Source of the DNA: Symsagittifera roscoffensis | Taxonomy: Eukaryota > Xenacoelomorpha > Acoela > Convolutidae | Direction of reading: 5' to 3' | Assembly (NCBI RefSeq): GCF_963678635.1 | Contig: NC_087066.1 | Coordinates: 18,661,275-18,725,274 of the forward strand | Length of the DNA stretch: 64,000 nucleotides | In this document: one piece after another, positions 57,596 through 64,000 of the stretch | Layout of the letters: each line of letters starts with the position of its first letter | Position numbering within the stretch: the stretch's first letter is position 1 | Made by a program: the position numbers and the translations under genes | Notes under the pieces: generated by a model | Database searches by the model: none | The model's input: only the letters and a program-made list of their open reading frames with translations | What the model was told of the DNA's origin: nothing

Positions 57596-59207
57596 ATGAT
57601 CGCCCAGCTTAAAGATCGTCTGAAAAAGAATTGGTTCCTCTTAAGCATAGTTTTAGCCATTGTGGTAGCCAAATTTCAACCATGGATAGGGGCTAAAGAT
57701 GGACCGCTTGCTCCTGAATACACTGTGAAATATGTAGCAGTGTTCGTTATTTTCTTCAACAGTGGTCTGTCAATCAAAACCGAAGAGTTTTCGAAAGCTT
57801 TATATCAACTAGAAGTTCACGTTTTTATTCAGCTGTTCACACTCGGGTTTATTCCAGTATTTGTGAAGTTCTTGATACCGTTTTTGACTAAACTGGGAAT
57901 CCTTCGGGCACTTCTGACAGGGTTTCAAGTAGTGGCGTGTATGCCTCCCCCTGTCTCTTCGGCTGTGATTTTGACCAAGGCAGCCGAGGGTAACGAGGCA
58001 GTAGCAATATTTAACTCTGCTTTCGGAAGTTTTCTCGGCATATTTGTGACACCGATGTTGCTACTTCAACTTGTCGGTGAGAGACATTAGCTTTTAAACT
58101 AATGTGACCAACAAAATTACACACGTAGTGATTAATGCAACTAATTCATTAATGTTTCTCAATTCATAGGTTAGAGGTTCAATGTGCAGAATGATTTATT
58201 CTTGTCATTTGAGGATGTGGTAAAATTTACATACACATGTACATAATTTGAACAAAAAAAATGGCACAATAATGGTTCCTTTTGGAGGGGAACAGCTCGA
58301 GTGCTAGTCTGTTTCTTTGTCGATAAATGCTCTCAATGCAATTTATTCTTTAGATTTAACTGGAAAACTAGCAAAGATGTAAGTCAACTTCTGTCATCTT
58401 GAACTTCGTAATGGTTTGAAAGAGTTGCAGTTAAACTCTTCTTATAAGGTTCAGTTAATGATGCTCTTTAAGATTTCTCAGGTTATTTTCTGATAGATTA
58501 TTTCCTGCTTAAATTCCTAGTTTTTTATTGGCAATTTCATTTGACAGTTTTGACCAATTTATTCGTATGTTAGCATGAACATACAAATTAAAATAATTTT
58601 TTCGTATCTTATTTATCCAGGCACTTCGAGTTCAGTCCCACTGAGTAAAATATTCAACCAGCTCTTCCTCACTGTCGTTCTTCCAATCATCCTGGGGAAT
58701 GCAATCAGGAGGAACTTCAAAGACTTCCTGGACCGACAGAAGATACCTTACAGTATGATAGGGAACCTCGTTCTTCTTCTGATCATATTCACTACTTTCT
58801 GTGACACATTTAGTAGCTCCAACTTCGAAATGGATAAACTCAGTCTTCTCCAAATCGCATTCGTGGTTGTAATATTTCAAATCTTTGTGCTAACTTTGAC
58901 TTTTAATTTAAGCACAAATGAAAATGTAGGTAAAAAACTGAGGTTTCAGCCTGCAGATACAGTTGCAATTATATTTTGTTCGACTCACAAGTCATTGACG
59001 TTGGGGATCCCGATGTTGAAAATAATATTTAGCCAGGATCCAAACTTGCCTCTGTACTCGATTCCATTGTTAGTTTACCATCCCACCCAGATTTTATTAG
59101 GTGGGACTCTGGTTCCAGCAGTACACAGATGGATGAAGAAAGAGCAGAAGAAAATAGACAACGCTGTAGATTCGGCAAACGAAGTATACCCACCATCTGA
59201 AGCGTAG
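57596..59207 (+). CDS. SLC10A7: SLC10A7 (bile acid:sodium symporter-like protein 7)
   Basis: Two exons, 57596-58076 and 58621-59207, joined in phase 1 (LLLQLVG|TSSSVPLSKIF), giving 355 residues; vertebrate forms are 340-358. It is a ten-helix membrane protein of the secretory pathway and plasma membrane, linked to calcium and glycosaminoglycan homeostasis; transport of bile acids has not been shown for it. Diagnostic segments are IFFNSGLSIKTEE, VACMPPPVSSAVILTKA, GNEAVAIFNSAFGSFLGI, YTTFCDTF-like IFTTFCDTFSSSNFEMDK, ADTVAIIFCSTHKSLTLGIP and LLVYHPTQILLGG. A TTTATTTTCAG acceptor ends at 57564, 31 nt before the ATG. The cytosolic tail is short and charged. All helices and motif positions appear intact. 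Confidence 0.96.
58077..58620 (+). other. SLC10A7 intron, nothing recognised
   Basis: GTGAGA donor and TTATCCAG acceptor. AT-rich, without identified repeats. Confidence 0.7.
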
Positions 59208-59794
59208 TCAAAATGTTCTGTTCGTTTATCGGAGTAGGGCAATGTTATTTTCAATTCCGATAATTAAATCATATCGTATTGGAAAAAAAGTGAAGGGTTT
59301 TCACAGATATCTTAAGAATTTTACGGAATTTGATACAGGGATTAATTTATTGAGGTTTTACCACAACACTAATGTACATATCGCTTAAAAAGTCTTAGAG
59401 CCACATGGGAGCTTCATCATCTTGGTGCTTTTGTGAATACATTTGTATATTAAGTCGTTGCTTTATTCGTAATTGGCACATTTGTTTGTCCCAGAAGTAG
59501 TATAAATTCTATATATGATTTATGAAAGTCTTTATTGTAACAAATTTTTTAATTTAAAAAATCAGTCCCGTTTTTATTTAAATGTCTGTCGGTCTTTTTA
59601 CACAAGCATAGCTGGTGTTATAGTATGAATTTTCTTTTTTTTTTGAACCTAAGTCGCAAAAAGTGTTGCGATGCAATTGTTGCGACAAAACGTGTTCATT
59701 TCGAAAGTGTTCATTTTGATACAGCTATTAAGTACAGCCAATGCTATGGATATTAACACAGACTATTATATTACAAATAGCACTTTAGCTAGGA
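59208..59794. other. 3' flank of SLC10A7
   Basis: No gene. No AATAAA lies close to the stop; AATTAAA occurs near 59262. The rest is AT-rich. Confidence 0.45.
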
Positions 59795-60146
59795 AGCATG
59801 GATCTGTAGCGTAGAGGTATGGAAGGAGACCAGCAGCAAAATAAGAGGGTTCGAACCTGGGCAGGGTCAGATGTTTTAATGAACTTTTTCACATGCTAGT
59901 TAAAATGCGTCGGCTCTATAAATGGGGCATTTTAGTTGGTAAATTTCTTTTTTTTTTTCAAATTGACTGGTGCTGCTAATGCGTCATAATTGACTTGCGT
60001 TACTTCGCATTTATGTAGACTCATAATTGGAGTGCGTCACTTATTAAATTTTATAGACTCAAAGTTTTACTCATTCAGTTTTCCAGTAGCGTTTTCGGTC
60101 ATATTTTTGCTTCTGTGTGCGAAGTGTAAATTCGCCTCTGTGTTAA
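59795..60146 (+). mobile_element. tRNA-headed SINE with full family A body
   Basis: Head: CTGTAGCGTAGAGGTATGGA (A-box) and GGGTTCGAACCTGGGC (excellent B-box), about 40 bases apart. The body from about 59925 (GGCATTTTAGTTGGTAAATT, then TAATGCGTCATAATT and TAGACTCAAAGTTTTACTCA) ends in GTGCGAAGTGTAAATTCGCC with TCTGTGTT. It is the best-preserved copy of the family. Confidence 0.8.
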
Positions 60147-60189
60147 ATCTTAGAAAGAATGCAGTAAAATCTGTGTAGAATGGCATATT

Positions 60190-60255
60190 GTAGAGCGGCA
60201 CGAGTGGTATAATGCGCGTGAATCGAGTTTTGTTGCAAAGCTAGATTGCAGTTAG
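60190..60255 (+). mobile_element. Eroded tRNA-like head
   Basis: AGCGGCACGAGTGGTATAAT resembles an A-box region and GCAAAGCTAGATTGCAG could be a worn T-arm. It is not foldable as a tRNA. Confidence 0.35.
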
Positions 60256-60639
60256 TGAGATTTGTTTTATATATTATTGAAAGTTGTCGCATTCCTTAGA
60301 TTTTGCGAGTTGTGCATCTTTGCTTTCTGTCTATTGTTGTCAGCAGTTGTTGTTGTTTGTAGCTGCATTAAGAGGGGTCGTCAAATTCGTGTCTTCATTG
60401 CCGTTTATTTTCAGTATTCCACAATCCAAAGATTGTGGAGGCTGATTGATTGTTTCGTCTTGTCCGTAAAACTAACCGTGGCTTTCCCAGGAAAGAGCAG
60501 GAAGGACCCCTTCCGACAGTACTGAGTAAACCCCGTTGTAGGGGGCAGTTTTAGTACGGAGAACCGAGCAAAACTCCCGTGACCGATTTCGCGGGCATTT
60601 TTAGTTAGTGCTGAGAACCGAGCAAAATTCCTAATGTGC

Positions 60640-62495
60640 TCCGTTTTAATAAGTTGAGCCAGTTTGCGACTGCAACGGGGTTGTCCCACAGGTCGTCAAG
60701 TTTAAGAGATGTTGGCTTCAATGGACAGTTGAAGCGGTAGTGTGTGTCGTGCGGACTAGCGTTACAGTTCGAGCAGTTGTTTTAGATGCTTTTGTCGACA
60801 GATAGCTATTTAATTGTTTGCTATATCTACAGCGGAGTTGAGCAAGAGTACGTCGCGAACTTCTGGGAAGGCTGTTTTCTTCCGAAGCTGTTTCTGGAGT
60901 TTGAGAGCCTGTCAGTTTAGAGGTATGTTCGTAGTTTTTACCTCATATGAATGAATTGTTTTCAGAGCGACTTTGTATTGATCTGGTGTTCAGCGATCAT
61001 TTTCATCAAGATGTTTTTTTTTTGATGCTGCCATAGTATTTTTCGGCAAAGGTTTTTTTCTTAGTCTCGACATCGGGTTGAGTTTAGTTGTGTGGTGGTC
61101 ACACTGTTCTTGTTGATGGAAGGCAGTTAGAATTGTTTGCCTACGTTTCCTTGTGTTCTTTTGCTGACAGTATTTGAGTTTCACAATAAAGGTGTTGAAT
61201 TGGGGTCATTTTTGTGCAGCCAGTTACAATTCTAAGTGCTGTATTTTGTCGAGTTTGAAGATCTTTTTCCAACGAGAATACCTTACTGAAGGTGTCCCTA
61301 CAGGAGCTGCGCAATTCAGAACGGCCTTATGGCCTTACATGTAATACTTAGATTTTCTTTGCTGCATCCCCAGCTTGTGCCTGAGAGCTTTTTCAGTAAG
61401 TTATTTCGTGTTTGCGTTTTGTTTATCACTTTGGTATTGTGTTCAGTGAGAGTGAAGAGGTTATCAAAAGTGACTCCTAGATTTTGGTTTTAGAAGTGTG
61501 TGCAAGGGTTGTTTTCAATAATCACATTAGTTTGATTCTTTATTTCTTTGTTCCAGGTTGATTTAAGAGTCGCTGAAGATTTGTCAGCCTCTAGTTTTAA
61601 ATTGCGTTTCTAAAATCAATTTTATAGAGTACTTAGATAGGGCTGTACCTCTAGTTCAAGTTCAGTATTTTTCGGACCAGTGGTGGTGATAGAAATGTCA
61701 TCTGATCTGCATAGGGTGTTGTTTTGATGTTTTCGGCAGATGGAAGGGGCATTGATGACATGTAAATATTGAACAGAATAGGCGGCGACAAGACTCCTCC
61801 ATGAGGTACACCTTGTTTCATTCGTCGCATTTCTGATTTTTCGTTTTTAAAATCCTAAGTTTTCCTGCGTGGTAAATATTATGTTATCCATCTTTTGTAT
61901 TCTTTGAAGAGACGACGTTTCAAGATCGTGCAGCAAGATACCGTGATCCACTGTGTCGAAAGCTGCAGTAAAAACTAAAGCAACTAGGAGTGTCCTTTGT
62001 GGAGGACGAGGTTGACTTAGACCGTTTGTTATAAGGTGGATTTAGTCCGTATATTAGTCCGCAGTCGAAGGTAGCGTATTTTGACCTGTGTTTCCGAAAT
62101 CCGTGCTGCTGATCTGCTAGTGGGATTTTTTGAAATCATCCAGCAGGATAATTTCACTCAATTTCGCTACTAGGGTGAAGAGGGCTATGGGTCGGTAGCT
62201 TTTTGCTTGATCTTTGCTTTTGCCTGGTTTCAGTAAAGGAAAGAGTCTACCGACTTTCCAGTTTTGCAGAATGATTGAGGAATTGAGAGCTAGTGATATT
62301 AGTTCTGTTTTTCTTGCAGATTGATCCAGCTGAATGGAAGGGGAACGTAGTCGCTGGTTTTCTCCGTTCCCAGAATAAAAACACGAATTGGGCAACGATG
62401 TTCTTGTTGCATGTTTGTACGAGATTTGGGCCATGCCGTGAGGCATGGCGTGGATACTGCCGCGAAGAGGCACTCGTACTTCGGTATTCATTGTT
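60640..62495 (-). pseudogene. Decayed non-LTR retrotransposon (Jockey/CR1-like), RT and C-terminal part
   Basis: Read on the minus strand in several frames: NWKVGRLFPLLKPGKSK with SYRPIALFTLVAKLSE (RT start, about 62260-62130), QHGFRKHRS, FDTVDHGILLHDL (first catalytic Asp), QGVPHGGVLSPPILFNIYMS, then YADQ where YADD is expected. NLGVTFDNLFTLTEH and ALRIVTGCTKMTPIQHL-type segments follow, and a cysteine knuckle CSNCNASPHDTHYRFNCP with LWDNPV ends it near 60660. Frameshifts, stops and the lost catalytic Asp show it is dead. No endonuclease is visible upstream of it. Confidence 0.85.
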
Positions 62496-62846
62496 GTCAG
62501 TTGTCGTATGACGTGTGACGATATTTAATATTCTGGACATCCAGACTCCATGAGCAATTGTCATTCTTTTTCCGGAAATAGAAGGTTTGCCTTAATTAAG
62601 TCTGATTGCCTTAATTAAAAATTATTGATTGAAATTCAGACCCTACTACTGTTTTCTCTCCCCCACCAGATGTAAGGGCTATTTTTACGGTGCAACGACT
62701 GTTTTGCCAAGCTGTTCATGAGGAAAAATTTAAATGTCATTGGGCAATCAACTCGCTTGCCAGTTTTTACGACAATTGTTCAATGTCGACAAAAGTTAAA
62801 AGTATAAACAATGCGTTCGGAACGTTATTGAGATCGCTTTTTTCAG
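62496..62846 (+). other. Upstream region of the last gene
   Basis: No gene. It ends with a CGCTTTTTTCAG acceptor at 62846, 46 nt before the start codon at 62893. Confidence 0.4.
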
Positions 62847-62892
62847 ATTAGGTTTGTTGCTTGCGCAGAGCCATCTTTGAATATCAACCAAA

Positions 62893-63142
62893 ATGGCACG
62901 AGGGCTTCACAGCCAGTCTCTGAAGCGGACGAAGAGGGAGAGAGTGAAGAAGCGACTGGAGAGGCTGGAGGGCATCCAGAAGGCCAAGGAGGATGGCACG
63001 TATGTTCCGAAGCCATGGGAGAACAGACCCCTCATCCAGGAGTTGTACGCGTTCGCTCTTAAGAGTCACACGACCAAAGGGGATCGCCAGAGATCGGAGA
63101 GTCAGAGTAGTTCGGGTGACAAGGATCCCCTCATGGATCTAG
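62893..63142 (+). CDS. Small basic protein, first exon
   Basis: ATG with AAA just before it opens MARGLHSQSLKRTKRERVKK followed by RLERLEGIQKAKEDGTYVPK. The frame is GC-richer than its surroundings and runs to a good donor (CTAG|GTGCGT at 63143), phase 1. Without splicing it would stop at 63180. The basic start recalls small nucleolar proteins such as LLP homologue (LLPH/LAPS18), but the match is weak and I do not assign it. Further exons would lie beyond the window. Nuclear or nucleolar location is only inferred from the charge. Confidence 0.55.
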
Positions 63143-64000
63143 GTGCGTTCATCGACGCCTGCATACGTTTGGTTTTTTGAAAAGCTGATTATGCAAATGC
63201 TACGCTGGGTTGTTTTAACTATCCACTCACCTTTCTCTTTTTACTTGCAAACTTTGGCTCGACAAGGTTGGATTATAACATAAGTTTTGATTTCATAATA
63301 ATTAAGGTATTCCAAAAATTTCTGTTGTTCATGTCTTTGTTGTTCATATTTTTGTTGCATGAAGATGATTTTTATCTAAGTTTTTCACCATGCACTTGAT
63401 GCTTACTTTAAGTACAGAGGTAAAGACAGTTCTAGGCTAGTATTAGTCGTTTTAATCGGGTTGCTCGAGGTGCAGTAATCTATCCCTTTAGGGAAAGTTT
63501 GATTGATATATTAATTGTTAAAATAACTTGAAATAAACCAAATGGAGCGAATTTTTGAAATCATTTATTTGAGCATTTTCATATTTTTAAATTTTAATTG
63601 ACGTTTGCTTACCCCGATTCAACCAATAACCTTTGAAATTAAAACTTAGTTTTTTTATGATGGTAAGTAGTTTTTTATACAGGGAAGATGAAATAGTTTT
63701 ATCGATTACAACAGGAAGTTTCTCATATTCTTTTAGTTGTTTTGAATGGACTTTGAAATATCAGATAAGTAAACCTAAGTGTTCAAAGACCCTTTAGTAC
63801 AATTTATAATCGAAATTTATATAAATTTTAAATAGGGATCTCAAATGCTCTTGATTCCGGTTTTCGCCGTATCCAGTGAGTTTTTACGCAACCAAAGGTT
63901 TTTTAAACGGCCAAAAAGTTTTACGCGAGTAATAATTGTTTAAAAACTGCACTAAGTTACATGAAAGTTATGCTTATTTCCGACTGAAATTTTGTTCGGT
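63143..64000 (+). other. Probable first intron of the last gene
   Basis: AT-rich, with no recognisable exon, repeat or RNA gene up to the window edge. Confidence 0.4.

Noticed and set aside
62893-63180. Complete 95-residue gene ending at 63180
   Set aside because: The last codons after 63142 follow a good GTGCGT donor and look intronic, so only the first exon is claimed.

Overview
The window is nuclear DNA from an invertebrate animal whose phylum I cannot name. It is AT-rich, has spliced genes with GT-AG introns, and carries bilaterian-type genes embedded in a dense field of interspersed repeats. All recognised host genes lie on the + strand. There are no bacterial or organellar features.

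Layout. (1) 1-10702: the 3' part of BLTP2 (hobbit/KIAA0100), a bridge-like lipid transfer protein, in four exons. Its last intron is 5.6 kb and holds a 490-bp near-perfect palindrome, a single-arm relative of that palindrome, a second palindrome and several repeat fragments. (2) 13510-15303: two small mitochondrial or membrane-type genes, namely an unrecognised single-pass membrane protein and UQCR11 (complex III subunit 10). (3) 15304-26066: a complete phosphorylase b kinase alpha subunit gene (PHKA, 7 exons, 1178 aa, ending in a CaaX-like CKIS). Its last intron contains a tRNA-Cys(GCA)-like gene with an altered T-loop. (4) 26067-33150: gene-free, with a hAT-like MITE that has an 8-bp target duplication, several copies of one repeat family and a decayed LINE endonuclease. 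(5) 33176-46577: two related F-box/LRR-like genes. The first is broken by a 1-nt frameshift and a LINE fragment. The second is intact and sits directly behind a decayed Ty1/copia element whose end and flank have been duplicated. Both genes are followed by units of the same roughly 170-bp repeat. (6) 46578-57550: repeats, a LINE RT scrap, an intact gene for a Q/N/S-rich probable nuclear protein, and a BEL/Pao fragment. (7) 57596-59207: SLC10A7 in two exons. (8) 59795-62500: a tRNA-headed SINE and a decayed LINE on the minus strand. (9) 62893 to the right edge: first exon of a small basic protein.

The genes do not form a pathway. PHKA (glycogenolysis), UQCR11 (respiration), BLTP2 (lipid transfer) and SLC10A7 (Ca2+/glycosylation homeostasis) look like ordinary neighbours. 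Two architectural signals deserve attention. Most genes whose 5' end is in the window have a 3' splice site (pyrimidine tract + AG) only 6-46 nt before the ATG (76 nt in one case), which fits spliced-leader trans-splicing or short 5' UTR introns. The non-coding space is largely built from at least five repeat families, several of which centre on small hairpins or palindromes. All homology statements come from reading motifs by eye; no search was run.
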